A stretch of 64,000 nucleotides of DNA, taken from an uncultured Erwinia sp. (lineage in GTDB: Bacteria > Pseudomonadota > Gammaproteobacteria > Enterobacterales > Enterobacteriaceae). Of the stretch, positions 17,491 through 27,015 are shown piece by piece (positions within the stretch are counted from its first letter, which is position 1; each line of letters opens with the position of its first letter). The notes beneath the pieces were generated by a model. The model was not told the origin of the DNA. It searched no databases and saw nothing but the letters and a program-made list of their open reading frames with translations. Location of the stretch: assembly GCA_946221915.1 (NCBI GenBank), contig CAMIKG010000001.1, positions 1 through 64,000 on the forward strand, given 5' to 3'. A program made the translations under genes and the position numbers.

Positions 17491-18245
17491 GGTCTCATAC
17501 TTCACTTTCATGCATGTCGAAAATCCCTGGTGAAGACTCGTGACATGCAAACTTCGCGCTAATCGGGTTAGCATTATTTCGTCAGACTAAGTCCGACGCG
17601 TTATTGGATTTTTATAAAGAAAAATTAATAATTTTAAGTGCTGCGGGTGTGGTTATTTAAACATGTTTTTTAAATATACCTTCAGGTCATTGCCTGATTT
17701 ATCACCTGCTCAAATTCTACACGCTATTCACTTGTATACAACCCTGATAAAAAACAGACAGTGAAAAAATCATATTAAAGCAGAGTTAAGTTAATCTGAT
17801 ATTTGAATCTCCTGTTTATTTGCTGTTAAATGATGCTGATGTTTTATTCATTTGTGTTATGTCAGGAGAACATAATTGGTTATAAAATTAACGCCGCATT
17901 AACAACCATCATTTTTGTGTAAGACCAGATGGCTATCCTGAAATTTAACTGTTTCGATACGTTAAATGTGAATGATTCGCATGATTTAACCTGAACAATG
18001 GTCCAGTAATATCACTGGACCATTGTTCAGGCTTATTATGGTCACGCATTGCAACGGAACAGACTGTATCCGCTGCTATAATCATTATCAATGCGAATCA
18101 ACATAGTGTAGAATGCGGTTCCCCTGAAAAGTGCTTTTTGCTAACGCGCTGTTTTTATTGAAGTTGCGATTTTCGTCTGGCGCGAATTCAGGGCTGAATT
18201 GACTATTATCCATGACGCCTGGGAAGGCGACAGTGAGGCTGCTCC
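17491..18245. other. 755-base gap without recognised genes
   Basis: AT-rich stretch between the protease gene and rluB. No convincing coding frame or structured RNA was recognised. It holds the promoter region of the protease gene, a perfect 18-bp inverted repeat (17990-18031) and the rluB upstream region. A small RNA or lost gene cannot be excluded. Confidence 0.6.
17990..18031. repeat. Perfect 18-bp inverted repeat with 6-base loop
   Basis: The arms cctgaacaatggtccagt (17990-18007) and its exact reverse complement (18014-18031) flank aatatc. A stem of this length without any mismatch is unusual. It is not followed by a T run on either strand and no gene ends close by, so a normal terminator is doubtful. 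Confidence 0.85.
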
Positions 18246-19148
18246 ATGAGCGAGAAATTACAAAAAGTTTTAGCGCGCGCCGGCCACGGATCGCGCCGTG
18301 AAATCGAAACCCTGATCTCCGCGGGACGTGTCAGCGTTGATGGCAAACTGGCCACGCTGGGCGACCGTGTTGAGCTTGATAAATCCCTGAAAATCCGTAT
18401 CGACGGCCATATCGTGCCAATCGCCGAATCGGCGACCGAAGTGTGCCGCGTGCTGGCGTACTATAAGCCGGAAGGCGAACTCTGTACCCGTAATGATCCG
18501 GAAGGTCGTCCGACCGTATTTGACCGTCTGCCAAAACTGCGCGGTGCGCGCTGGATTGCGGTGGGACGTCTGGATGTGAATACCTGTGGTCTGCTGCTGT
18601 TTACCACTGATGGTGAGCTGGCTAACCGCCTGATGCATCCGAGCCGTGAAGTTGAACGTGAATATGCGGTGCGCGTTTTCGGCCAGGTGGATGAAGATAA
18701 GATTCGTCAGCTGAGCCGTGGCGTGCAGCTGGAAGATGGCCCGGCAGCGTTTAAAACCATTAAATTCGCCGGTGGTGAAGGCATTAACCAGTGGTATAAC
18801 GTAACGCTGACAGAAGGGCGTAACCGTGAAGTGCGCCGTCTGTGGGAAGCGGTGGGCGTGCAGGTAAGTCGTCTGATCCGCGTTCGCTACGGCGATATCG
18901 ATCTGCCAAAAGGGCTGCCACGCGGCGGCTGGACCGAGCTGGATCTGCAGCCGACTAACTATCTGCGTGAGCTGGTGGGTCTGGAAGCGGAAACGGTCAG
19001 CAAGGTGCCGGTCGAGAAAGATCGCCGCCGCACCAAAGCGAACCAGATTCGTCGTGCAGTGAAACGCCATACCCAGGTGAGCGGCAGCAATAATCGCCGT
19101 TCCGCGGGCGGCAAAGCAGCGAAGCCGTCACGTCGGCAGAAAGACTGA
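18246..19148 (+). CDS. rluB: 23S rRNA pseudouridine(2605) synthase
   Basis: Converts U2605 of 23S rRNA to pseudouridine. The 300-residue protein starts with an S4 RNA-binding domain (about 1-60, EKLQKVLARAGHGSRREIE) and has the catalytic Asp in GRLDVNTCGLLLFTTDGE (about residue 110) plus the NREVRRLWEAVG motif. The Lys/Arg-rich C-terminal tail is typical of RluB. Nearly identical to E. coli RluB in the core. Confidence 0.97.
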   Translation: MSEKLQKVLARAGHGSRREIETLISAGRVSVDGKLATLGDRVELDKSLKIRIDGHIVPIAESATEVCRVLAYYKPEGELCTRNDPEGRPTVFDRLPKLRGARWIAVGRLDVNTCGLLLFTTDGELANRLMHPSREVEREYAVRVFGQVDEDKIRQLSRGVQLEDGPAAFKTIKFAGGEGINQWYNVTLTEGRNREVRRLWEAVGVQVSRLIRVRYGDIDLPKGLPRGGWTELDLQPTNYLRELVGLEAETVSKVPVEKDRRRTKANQIRRAVKRHTQVSGSNNRRSAGGKAAKPSRRQKD

Positions 19149-19158
19149 GTTGCTTTTG

Positions 19159-19198
19159 GAACCGGGAGCTGCTCAGGGAAGTCGCTTCTGGTTCTTTT
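19159..19198 (+). terminator. rluB terminator
   Basis: An 11-bp stem (gaaccgggagc / gcttctggttc, with two G-U pairs) closes a 14-base loop and is followed by TTTT. It begins 11 bases after the rluB stop. Confidence 0.65.
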
Positions 19199-19205
19199 CC
19201 CCGCT

Positions 19206-19321
19206 CAGGGAACAGGGGAAGCGCCTGAAAGACGTAAAAGCTGTCATCCGTGACCGCCAGAGCGGCATGAACTGCGTCCTGCCAGGCGCGCGACGCTTTC
19301 CTCCGCTGACCGAGTTCCCTG
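19206..19321. repeat. Degenerate copy of the ~110-bp MITE-like palindrome
   Basis: Ends in cagggaac and gttccctg as terminal inverted repeats, and shares the gacgctttcct and ctgaccgagttccctgcgc segments with the intact copies at 22074-22183 and 57358-57466. The left half is more diverged. Confidence 0.6.
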
Positions 19322-19380
19322 CGCCTTAAGCTTATGTTTTGCTGACAGATTCACTCTGCTCCATCCAGAGCCATCTCCTG

Positions 19381-19974
19381 TCACCAGTCAATTCCCTGTT
19401 GCGCCTGAATGCCCGCATCAAAAGCATGTTTGACCGGTCGCATTTCAGTGACCGTATCCGCCAGTTCGCTAATTTCGCGATGACAGCCACGCCCGGTAAT
19501 AATCACACTCTGCTGTGACGGCCGCTGCTGCAGCGCATCCAGTAGCTCTTCCAGCGGCAGATAGCCGTAACTGACCATATAGGTCAGCTCATCCAGGATA
19601 ATCAGATCCAGTGTGGCGTCCTGCAGCATGCGTTTAGCGTGTTGCCATACCTGTAAACAAGCGGCGGTATCTGTTTCCCGGTTCTGCGTATCCCAGGTAA
19701 AACCGGTCGCCATTACCTGAAACTCCACGCCATGCGGTTCCAGCAGATTGCGCTCCCCGTTAGGCCATTCACCCTTGATAAACTGGATCACGCCGACGCG
19801 TTTGCCATGACCCACGGCGCGGGTGGCGGTGCCGAAAGCGGCGGTGGTTTTGCCTTTGCCGTTGCCGGTAAAGACCATCAGGATGCCACGTACCGTGGTG
19901 GCTGCCGCCACGCGTGCGTCAACCTGTTCTTTCAGCCGTTGCTGGCGTTGCTGATGACGATCGTCCTGCGCCAT
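19381..19974 (-). CDS. btuR: Corrinoid adenosyltransferase (cob(I)yrinic acid a,c-diamide adenosyltransferase)
   Basis: Adds the adenosyl group from ATP to reduced corrinoids, forming adenosylcobalamin (CobA/BtuR/CobO class). The 197 residues include the P-loop GNGKGKTTAAFGTATRA near residue 38, and IQFIKGEWPNGERNLL. The ATG overlaps the yciK stop by one base (TAATG), so the two genes are translationally linked. No cobalamin riboswitch was seen upstream. Confidence 0.96.
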   Translation of the reverse strand: MAQDDRHQQRQQRLKEQVDARVAAATTVRGILMVFTGNGKGKTTAAFGTATRAVGHGKRVGVIQFIKGEWPNGERNLLEPHGVEFQVMATGFTWDTQNRETDTAACLQVWQHAKRMLQDATLDLIILDELTYMVSYGYLPLEELLDALQQRPSQQSVIITGRGCHREISELADTVTEMRPVKHAFDAGIQAQQGIDW

Positions 19975-20735
19975 TATTCTGCCGCTCCCGGTTTGCGGCC
20001 GGGCTGGGCATCGTAGCTGACACCGGTTTTGCGGCGGCTGTCATCGCCCATTAACCACAGATACAGCGGCATAATGTCCGCCGGAGTTTTCAGCTTCATG
20101 GCATCTTCCTGAGGGAAGGCGCTGGCGCGCATTTTGGTGCGTGTGCCGCCGGGGTTGATGCAGTTGACGCGTAATACCCGACTGTCATATTCGTCAGCCA
20201 GTGTCTGCATCAATCCTTCGGTGGCGAATTTCGACACTGCATACGCCCCCCATCCCGCGCGGCCACTGCGCCCGACGCTGGAACTGGTAAATACCAGTGA
20301 CGCACTGCTGGCTTTCAGCAACAGCGGCAGCAGTGCCTGGGTGAGGTAAAAGGTGGCGTCGACGTTAATGCGCATCACCTGCTGCCAGACAGCGGGCTGC
20401 AGCTGCTCCAGCGGCACGATATCCCCCAGGATGCCGGCATTGTGCAGCACCCCATCAAGTCGCGGGTAGTGCTGCTGAATATCTGCGGCCAGTTGCTGGC
20501 AGCTTTCTGGCGTCGCCTGTTCCAGGTCGAGGGTAAACCAGCGCGTGTGGCGTTTGCCCAGCGCCTGGATTTCATCGCACACCTGTTGCAATTTTTGCGC
20601 ATTGCGTCCCAGCAGGATCACTTCGGCTCCATAGCGGGCATAGGTCAGTGCGGCTTCACGACCGATACCATCGCTTGCACCGGTGACCAGAATAATTCGA
20701 TGATTAAGCAGATCGCTTTTCGGTTGATAGTGCAC
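19974..20735 (-). CDS. yciK: YciK family short-chain dehydrogenase/reductase
   Basis: A 253-residue classical SDR oxidoreductase with the nucleotide-binding VTGASDGIGREAA, the NAG motif in LHNAGILGD and the catalytic Ser and YxxxK in SSSVGRSGRAGWGAYAVSKFA. The start is taken as GTG at 20735, giving VHYQPKSDLLNHRI, which matches the E. coli N-terminus; the frame is open 27 codons further upstream. The natural substrate is unknown. Confidence 0.93.
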   Translation of the reverse strand: MHYQPKSDLLNHRIILVTGASDGIGREAALTYARYGAEVILLGRNAQKLQQVCDEIQALGKRHTRWFTLDLEQATPESCQQLAADIQQHYPRLDGVLHNAGILGDIVPLEQLQPAVWQQVMRINVDATFYLTQALLPLLLKASSASLVFTSSSVGRSGRAGWGAYAVSKFATEGLMQTLADEYDSRVLRVNCINPGGTRTKMRASAFPQEDAMKLKTPADIMPLYLWLMGDDSRRKTGVSYDAQPGRKPGAAE

Positions 20736-20927
20736 AGCGGATTCCTCTGACAATAAGAGTCGCGCCTGACGCGCGAAATTAAGTTGCTTTATGCCTGAAA
20801 ACCACCCTGAGTTCAATGTCAGGCAGGCGCAATTCCGGCTGACCGCACGCGAAGCAGGCGACGAAGGCCGCGGACTCAGCTAGAATAATGGCTGGCCCCT
20901 AATGCTATGTTAAATAAGGCGGATTGA

Positions 20928-21977
20928 GTGGAATTACTCTCTTATTATGGATTATTTCTGGCAAAAGTTGTGACGGTGGTGATCGCCATCGCAGCGATTG
21001 CGGTGATTATTGTCAACGTCGCGCAGCGCAAACGCGCGCAAAGCGGTCAGCTGAGAGTCACCCATCTTGGCGATGAGTATCGCGAGATGAAGCAGGAGAT
21101 GACGCTGGCGCAGATGAAGCATCATGAGCAGAAGCTTTGGCAGAAGGCGCGCAAAAAGCAGGATAAGCAGGAAGCAAAAGACGCTAAGTTGCGCGCAAAG
21201 CAGGGGCTGAAAAAAGAGGGCGGCAAGCCGACGCTGTGGGTGCTGGATTTCAAAGGCAGTATGGATGCCGCCGAGGTGGCGTCGCTGCGTGAGGAGGTGT
21301 CGGCGGTGCTGGCTGTGGCGGGCGCGGGTGATGAGGTTCTGCTGCGCCTGGAAAGTCCGGGTGGCGTGGTGCACGGTTACGGGCTGGCGGCATCGCAGCT
21401 GCAGCGTCTGCGTCAGAAAGGCGTGCGCCTGACGGTCGCGGTGGACAAAGTGGCCGCCAGTGGCGGTTATATGATGGCCTGTGTGGCGGATCGTATTATC
21501 GCGGCGCCATTTGCGATTATCGGCTCTATTGGCGTGGTGGCGCAGATCCCGAACTTTAATCGTCTGCTGAAACGCAATGATATTGATGTGGAACTGCATA
21601 CTGCAGGGGAATACAAGCGCACGCTGACGCTGTTTGGTGAAAACACCGATCAGGGGCGTGAGAAATTCCGTGAAGATCTGAACGAAACGCATCTGCTGTT
21701 TAAGCAGTTTGTCCATGATATGCGTCCATCGCTGGATATTGATCAGGTGGCTACCGGTGAGCACTGGTACGGCAGTCAGGCGCTGGAGAAGGGGCTGATT
21801 GATACCATTGGCACCAGCGACGATCTGATTATTGCTGAAATGGATAAGTTTGAGGTGATCGGTGTGCACTATACGCGTCGTAAACGTCTGATGGATCGCT
21901 TTACCGGCAGCGCGGCGAACAGTGTTGAACATCTGTTGCTGAAATGGTGGCAGCGTGGGGATAAGCCGCTGTTGTGA
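20928..21977 (+). CDS. sohB: Inner membrane peptidase SohB (S49 family)
   Basis: Membrane-anchored serine peptidase of the SppA/S49 family, first found as a multicopy suppressor of htrA loss. The 349 residues have an N-terminal transmembrane helix (about 10-31), a charged coiled segment (50-95) and the protease domain with the nucleophile in AASGGYMMACVADRI and the catalytic Lys in GEYKRTLTLFGENT. The start is GTG at 20928 (MELLSYYGLFLAKVV). Divergent from yciK. Confidence 0.95.
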   Translation: MELLSYYGLFLAKVVTVVIAIAAIAVIIVNVAQRKRAQSGQLRVTHLGDEYREMKQEMTLAQMKHHEQKLWQKARKKQDKQEAKDAKLRAKQGLKKEGGKPTLWVLDFKGSMDAAEVASLREEVSAVLAVAGAGDEVLLRLESPGGVVHGYGLAASQLQRLRQKGVRLTVAVDKVAASGGYMMACVADRIIAAPFAIIGSIGVVAQIPNFNRLLKRNDIDVELHTAGEYKRTLTLFGENTDQGREKFREDLNETHLLFKQFVHDMRPSLDIDQVATGEHWYGSQALEKGLIDTIGTSDDLIIAEMDKFEVIGVHYTRRKRLMDRFTGSAANSVEHLLLKWWQRGDKPLL

Positions 21978-22005
21978 TGAGTTGGCCCGGGCTTCAGGCA
22001 TACGA

Positions 22006-22045
22006 TGCTCTGGTGCTCTGGTGCTCTGGTGCTCTGGTGCTCTGT
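22006..22045 (+). repeat. Five copies of an 8-bp tandem repeat
   Basis: The unit tgctctgg is repeated five times without interruption, with a single change in the last base of the fifth unit. It lies 29 bases after the sohB stop. Short repeats of this kind vary in copy number by slippage. Confidence 0.85.
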
Positions 22046-22073
22046 TGCTGAGGTCGCCTGCAGGTTTGGTGTC

Positions 22074-22183
22074 CGCACAGGGAGCGCGGTCAGATCGGAA
22101 AGTCGCTGTTCGTCGTCCTGACCGCTCGGCCCACGCCATCCCTGGCGTGGGACGCTTTCCTCTTCTGACCGCGCTCCCTGTGC
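22074..22183. repeat. 110-bp MITE-like palindromic element
   Basis: Bounded by perfect 19-bp terminal inverted repeats (gcacagggagcgcggtcag and its complement) with a further imperfectly paired interior (cggaaagtcgc / gacgctttcct). It is closely similar along its whole length to 57358-57466 and partly to 19206-19321. No coding capacity. It lies between sohB and yciN. Confidence 0.85.
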
Positions 22184-22267
22184 TTCAGGCAGATGCGTTG
22201 TCTGAAAGTAAAAAATCCACTCCTGTGCTCAGTCAGAAAACTTCTCACAGAAAACATTTAAGTCTGG

Positions 22268-22467
22268 ATTTCGGGGAAACATTCCGATGGCTCCGGAGCG
22301 GCTTGTCCGCGCAGGACCGCGGGATGATCGCCCCGGAGTATCTCGATCCACCAGACGGCATCTTAAAGATAGCACTCAAAGTCTCTGTTTCGGGTAAACC
22401 CTCCGATGGCTGCGGAGCGGCTTGTCCGCGCAGGACCGCGGGATGGTCGTCCCGGAGTATCTCGATC
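22268..22467 (-). repeat. Two tandem ~119-bp repeat units (inverted relative to 61.7-62.0 kb)
   Basis: Two conserved ~80-bp cores (22268-22348 and 22388-22467) repeat with a period of 119 bp. Read on the minus strand each runs from gatcgagatactccgg through a GC-rich part to ccgaaa and matches the three units at 61724-62040. With the element at 22074 these repeats fill most of the 537-base gap between sohB and yciN. Confidence 0.8.
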
Positions 22468-22514
22468 AACCAGACGACTTTCTGCAGGCAGCAGCAGGTG
22501 AGGCCGCCCGCGTA

Positions 22515-22772
22515 TCAGTTCTGGTTTTGCAGGTGATACTGCGACGACAGCTGCTGGGCAAGGAACTTAAACAGGTTAAACACAATGGTGCTTCGGCTGG
22601 TTGGCAGCCCTTGCTCATCAAGATAGTAGTTGCCGCGAAACACCAGAACATCGCCATTTTGCTCGACGGCAGTGGCTTCCACGCCACGGAAATAATCCTC
22701 GTGTTCCGCCAGCATGGCATTGGCTTTTACCAGCAGCTCCGCCGCCGAAATGGGCTGTGTTTCACCGTACAT
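22515..22772 (-). CDS. yciN: YciN family (DUF2498) protein
   Basis: An 85-residue protein of the YciN family, with the conserved VLVFRGNYYLDEQGLPTSRS block and VFNLFKFLAQQLS near the C-terminus. AAGGAG precedes the ATG at the usual distance. Position upstream of topA and divergent from it is as in E. coli. Function is unknown. Confidence 0.92.
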   Translation of the reverse strand: MYGETQPISAAELLVKANAMLAEHEDYFRGVEATAVEQNGDVLVFRGNYYLDEQGLPTSRSTIVFNLFKFLAQQLSSQYHLQNQN

Positions 22773-23179
22773 ATTTTCATCTCCTTTTTACAAATGCCGA
22801 TTTCCTTCTATATTACTTGCCTGCGAAGCATCGTCGCAAACAGAGACAACGCTTTTGTTGCGCAGCATCAAAAGGGCATTTCACTGGCATAACGCCGGAC
22901 GTAATGCTAATAAAGTTGCGTATCTGATTTTATCAGGTACAGTGTGGGCGTTTCAGGTTCCGGGAGTAAAACCGGGCTTATCGCTGCACTGGCAATGATT
23001 ATTGTGGTGCGAAAAAAGGCCGCTAATCAGCGTGTTGGAATGGCTACTCTTGTGCTAAGTTGCCATTTTGCGGTTGGGGGTTGAATTGATTCTCATGCGC
23101 TGCAACATACATACCGCGGTGGGATGTCGTCGATAGAGCCGTCACTACATTCGGACGTTATAATCAGGTAAAGGTAAAT
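22773..23179. other. Divergent non-coding region between yciN and topA
   Basis: 407 bases with no credible gene. It must contain the yciN and topA promoters; in E. coli topA has several supercoiling- and heat-responsive promoters here. I could not assign individual boxes with confidence. Confidence 0.6.
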
Positions 23180-25780
23180 ATGGGAAAAGCTCTCGTAATA
23201 GTTGAGTCCCCGGCAAAGGCCAAAACAATCAATAAATATCTCGGTAATGACTACGTGGTGAAATCCAGCGTCGGTCATATACGCGATTTGCCGACCAGTG
23301 GTTCAACAGTTAAAAAGAGCGCTGACTCTGTAACCAGTAAAACGGCGAAAGCCAAAGTCAAAAAGGACGAAAAAGCGGCGCTGGTCAGCCGCATGGGCGT
23401 TGACCCTTACCACGGCTGGCAGGCCAATTATCAAATCCTGCCGGGCAAGGAGAAAGTGGTCGCCGAACTGAAATCACTGGCCGAAAATGCCGACCACATC
23501 TATCTCGCAACCGACCTTGACCGCGAAGGGGAAGCCATTGCATGGCACCTGCGGGAAGTGATCGGCGGCGATGATTCACGCTACAGTCGCGTGGTGTTTA
23601 ACGAAATAACCAAGAATGCGATTCGTCAGGCCTTCGAACAGCCGGGCGAACTGAATATTGACCGTGTTAACGCCCAGCAGGCGCGCCGTTTTATGGACCG
23701 CGTAGTGGGTTACATGGTGTCGCCGCTGCTGTGGAAAAAAATCGCCCGCGGACTTTCCGCCGGACGTGTACAGTCCGTTGCGGTGCGTCTGGTGGTCGAG
23801 CGCGAGCGCGAAATCAAAGCCTTTGTCCCGGAAGAGTACTGGGAACTGGATGCTGACCTGACGACGCCGAAAGGCAACGACCTGCCAATGCAGGTGACCC
23901 ATCAGGGCGATAAACCGTTCCGCCCGGTCAATCGTGAACAGACACAGGCGGCTGTCAGCCTGCTGGAAAATGCACGCTACAAGGTTGTCGAGCGCGAAGA
24001 TAAACCGACCAGCAGCAAGCCTGGCGCGCCGTTTATCACCTCCACGCTGCAACAGGCTGCCAGCACGCGTCTTGGTTTTGGTGTGAAGAAAACCATGATG
24101 ATGGCGCAGCGCCTGTATGAAGCGGGTCATATCACCTACATGCGTACTGACTCCACCAACCTCAGTCAGGATGCGGTGGCGATGGTGCGCGGCTATATCG
24201 GCGACAACTTCGGCGCGAAATACCTGCCGAAAGACGCCAATACTTACGCCAGCAAAGACAACTCGCAGGAAGCGCACGAAGCGATTCGTCCTTCTGATGT
24301 CAAAGTGCAGGCCGAACAGCTGAAAGACATGGAAGCGGATGCGCAGAAACTGTACCAGCTGATCTGGCGCCAGTTTGTGGCCTGTCAGATGATGCCTGCG
24401 CAATATGACTCCACCACGCTGACGGTGGAAGCGAGCGAATTTAAGCTGAAAGCCAAAGGGCGCACGCTGCGTTTTGACGGCTGGACCAAAGTGATGCCCG
24501 CCCTGCGTAAAGGCGATGAAGATCGCACGTTACCGGCAGTGGAAGTCGGTGAAGAACTGAGCCTGCAGCAGCTGAAACCAAGCCAGCACTTTACCAAACC
24601 ACCTGCGCGTTTCAGTGAAGCGTCACTGGTGCGTGAGCTGGAAAAGCGTGGCATCGGTCGTCCGTCCACCTACGCCTCGATTATTTCTACTATCCAGGAT
24701 CGTGGTTATGTGCGTGTCGAAAGCCGTCGTTTCTATGCAGAAAAAATGGGTGAAATCGTTACCGATCGTCTGGAAGAGAACTTCCGCGATCTGATGAACT
24801 ATGACTTCACTGCGCATATGGAAACCAGCCTTGATGAAGTCGCCAATAATCAGGCGCAGTGGAAAGCGGTACTGGATAAATTCTTTGGCGAATTCAGCGA
24901 ACAGCTGGGGCAGGCGGAGAAAGATCCGGAAGAGGGCGGCATGCAGCCTAACCCGATGGTGCTGACTTCGATCGACTGCCCAACCTGCAGCCGCAAAATG
25001 GGTATCCGTACCGCCAGCACCGGTGTGTTCCTCGGTTGCTCCGGTTATGCCCTGCCGCCGAAAGAGCGCTGCAAACAGACGATTAACCTGATTCCGGAAA
25101 ATGAAGTTCTGAATATTCTGGAAGGGGATGATGCGGAAACCAATGCGCTGCGCGCACGCCGTCGTTGCCAGAAATGTGGCACGGCGATGGACAGCTACCT
25201 GATCGACAATCAGCGTAAACTGCACGTCTGCGGTAACAACCCGGGCTGCGACGGTTACGAGATTGAAGAGGGTGAGTTCCGTATTAAGGGTTATGACGGC
25301 CCTGTTGTTGAGTGTGAAAAATGTGGTTCCGAGATGCACCTGAAAATGGGCCGTTTCGGTAAATACATGGCCTGTACCAACGACGAGTGCAAGAACACGC
25401 GTAAAATCCTGCGCAACGGCGATGTCGCGCCGCCGAAAGAAGATCCGGTGCCGCTGCCAGAGCTGCCGTGCGAGAAATCGGATGCCTACTTTGTACTGCG
25501 TGATGGCGCTGCAGGGGTGTTCCTGGCAGCCAATACCTTCCCCAAATCGCGCGAGACCCGTGCGCCGCTGGTGGAAGAATTGAAACGCTTCCAGGATCGT
25601 CTGCCGGAGAAACTGCGTTATCTGGCCGATGCGCCGCTTGCCGATGAAGAAGGTAACAAAACGGTGGTGCGCTTCAGCCGCAAAACCAAACAGCAGTACG
25701 TCACTTCGGAAAAAGATGGCAAAGCCACGGGTTGGTCGGCGTTCTACGTTGACGGCGCCTGGCAGGTCAGCAAAAAGTAA
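23180..25780 (+). CDS. topA: DNA topoisomerase I
   Basis: Type IA topoisomerase that relaxes negative supercoils. The 866 residues (E. coli 865) contain the Toprim domain (MGKALVIVESPAKAKTINKYLG and TDLDREGEAIAW), the active-site tyrosine Tyr320 in ITYMRTDSTNLS, and three C-terminal Cys4 zinc ribbons beginning CPTCSRKMG, CQKCGTAMD and CEKCGSEMH. A strong terminator follows. Confidence 0.98.
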   Translation: MGKALVIVESPAKAKTINKYLGNDYVVKSSVGHIRDLPTSGSTVKKSADSVTSKTAKAKVKKDEKAALVSRMGVDPYHGWQANYQILPGKEKVVAELKSLAENADHIYLATDLDREGEAIAWHLREVIGGDDSRYSRVVFNEITKNAIRQAFEQPGELNIDRVNAQQARRFMDRVVGYMVSPLLWKKIARGLSAGRVQSVAVRLVVEREREIKAFVPEEYWELDADLTTPKGNDLPMQVTHQGDKPFRPVNREQTQAAVSLLENARYKVVEREDKPTSSKPGAPFITSTLQQAASTRLGFGVKKTMMMAQRLYEAGHITYMRTDSTNLSQDAVAMVRGYIGDNFGAKYLPKDANTYASKDNSQEAHEAIRPSDVKVQAEQLKDMEADAQKLYQLIWRQFVACQMMPAQYDSTTLTVEASEFKLKAKGRTLRFDGWTKVMPALRKGDEDRTLPAVEVGEELSLQQLKPSQHFTKPPARFSEASLVRELEKRGIGRPSTYASIISTIQDRGYVRVESRRFYAEKMGEIVTDRLEENFRDLMNYDFTAHMETSLDEVANNQAQWKAVLDKFFGEFSEQLGQAEKDPEEGGMQPNPMVLTSIDCPTCSRKMGIRTASTGVFLGCSGYALPPKERCKQTINLIPENEVLNILEGDDAETNALRARRRCQKCGTAMDSYLIDNQRKLHVCGNNPGCDGYEIEEGEFRIKGYDGPVVECEKCGSEMHLKMGRFGKYMACTNDECKNTRKILRNGDVAPPKEDPVPLPELPCEKSDAYFVLRDGAAGVFLAANTFPKSRETRAPLVEELKRFQDRLPEKLRYLADAPLADEEGNKTVVRFSRKTKQQYVTSEKDGKATGWSAFYVDGAWQVSKK

Positions 25781-25784
25781 TCAG

Positions 25785-25812
25785 AAAGGGCCGGTTTTCA
25801 CCGGCCCTTTTT
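25785..25812 (+). terminator. topA terminator
   Basis: Stem gggccgg / ccggccc with a 6-base loop (ttttca), flanked by AAA on the left and TTTTT on the right, directly after the topA stop. Confidence 0.9.
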
Positions 25813-25988
25813 ATGCATTTCCTTATAGCCAAATGCTATACAACTTTCAAAATAATGATATAGTCGTTATAGAAGCAGGGTCTTTACCTTCTGTCGCATC
25901 TTAACGTCAGCCTCAGCGATATCTGCAGCATACGGTTATCGGGTTCGCAGGGATTCGGCGTGTTGCTCAACCCGGACGGACGCAAAGC

Positions 25989-26963
25989 ATGAAATTGCAG
26001 CAATTACGATATATTGTTGAGGTGGTTAATCATAACCTCAATGTCTCTTCTACGGCTGAAGGGCTGTACACCTCACAACCCGGCATCAGTAAGCAAGTCA
26101 GGATGCTGGAAGATGAACTGGGCATCCAGATTTTCGCCCGCAGCGGCAAGCACCTGACTCAGGTGACACCTGCCGGAGAAGAAATCATTCGTATCGCACG
26201 CGAAGTGCTGTCCAAGGTCGATGCGATTAAATCTGTCGCCGGTGAACATACCTGGCCGGATAAAGGCTCGCTGTATGTCGCAACCACCCATACGCAGGCG
26301 CGTTATGCACTGCCGGGTGTCATCAAAGGCTTTATTGAGCGCTACCCGCGCGTATCACTGCATATGCACCAGGGATCGCCGACGCAAATTGCAGAAGCGG
26401 TATCGAAAGGGAATGCTGACTTTGCCATCGCCACCGAAGCGCTGCATCTGTATGACGATTTGATCATGCTGCCGTGCTATCACTGGAACCGTGCCATCGT
26501 CGTCACGCCCGATCATCCCTTAGCGGGCAAGAGTAAAGTCTCGATTGAAGAGCTTGCTGAATATCCGTTAGTGACTTACACCTTCGGCTTTACGGGCCGT
26601 TCTGAACTGGATACCGCCTTTAACCGCGCGGGCCTGACGCCACGTATCGTTTTTACCGCCACGGATGCTGATGTCATTAAAACCTATGTGCGTTTAGGTT
26701 TAGGAGTGGGAGTGATCGCCAGCATGGCGGTGGATCCGGTTTCTGATCCCGATCTGGTGCGGATTGAAGCCACCGATATATTTACCTACAGCACCACTAA
26801 GATTGGTTTTCGCCGCAGCACCTTCCTGCGAAGCTATATGTATGATTTTATTCAGCGTTTTGCGCCGCATCTCACCCGCGATGTGGTGGATACTGCTGTG
26901 GCGCTGCGCTCGAATGAAGACATCGAAGCGATGTTTAAAGACATTAAATTACCTGCCAAATAA
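25989..26963 (+). CDS. cysB: CysB, LysR-type regulator of cysteine biosynthesis
   Basis: Transcription activator of sulfate assimilation and cysteine genes, responsive to N-acetylserine. The 324 residues (same as E. coli) begin with a winged HTH (MKLQQLRYIVEVVNHNLNVS, TSQPGISKQVRMLEDELG) followed by the ligand-binding domain with the TTHTQARYALP motif near residue 100. It stands alone between two terminators. Confidence 0.98.
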   Translation: MKLQQLRYIVEVVNHNLNVSSTAEGLYTSQPGISKQVRMLEDELGIQIFARSGKHLTQVTPAGEEIIRIAREVLSKVDAIKSVAGEHTWPDKGSLYVATTHTQARYALPGVIKGFIERYPRVSLHMHQGSPTQIAEAVSKGNADFAIATEALHLYDDLIMLPCYHWNRAIVVTPDHPLAGKSKVSIEELAEYPLVTYTFGFTGRSELDTAFNRAGLTPRIVFTATDADVIKTYVRLGLGVGVIASMAVDPVSDPDLVRIEATDIFTYSTTKIGFRRSTFLRSYMYDFIQRFAPHLTRDVVDTAVALRSNEDIEAMFKDIKLPAK

Positions 26964-26991
26964 TAATACCATACAAACATTATGGTTAATC

Positions 26992-27015
26992 AGGGGCCGC
27001 CGTCGCGGCCCTTTT
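26992..27015 (+). terminator. cysB terminator
   Basis: Stem gggccgc / gcggccc with a cgtc loop followed by TTTT, about 30 bases after the cysB stop. Confidence 0.88.

Noticed and set aside
18270..19070. 266-codon open frame opposite rluB
   Set aside because: rluB is near-identical to a known family along the whole region; the opposite frame has no recognisable domain.
20952..22139. 395-codon open frame on the minus strand
   Set aside because: It runs antisense to sohB, is rich in His/Gln/Arg as expected for a shadow frame, and includes the 8-bp repeat translated as a low-complexity run.
22773..23179. Small RNA gene in the yciN-topA gap
   Set aside because: No hairpin with a T run or conserved RNA motif could be identified by eye.
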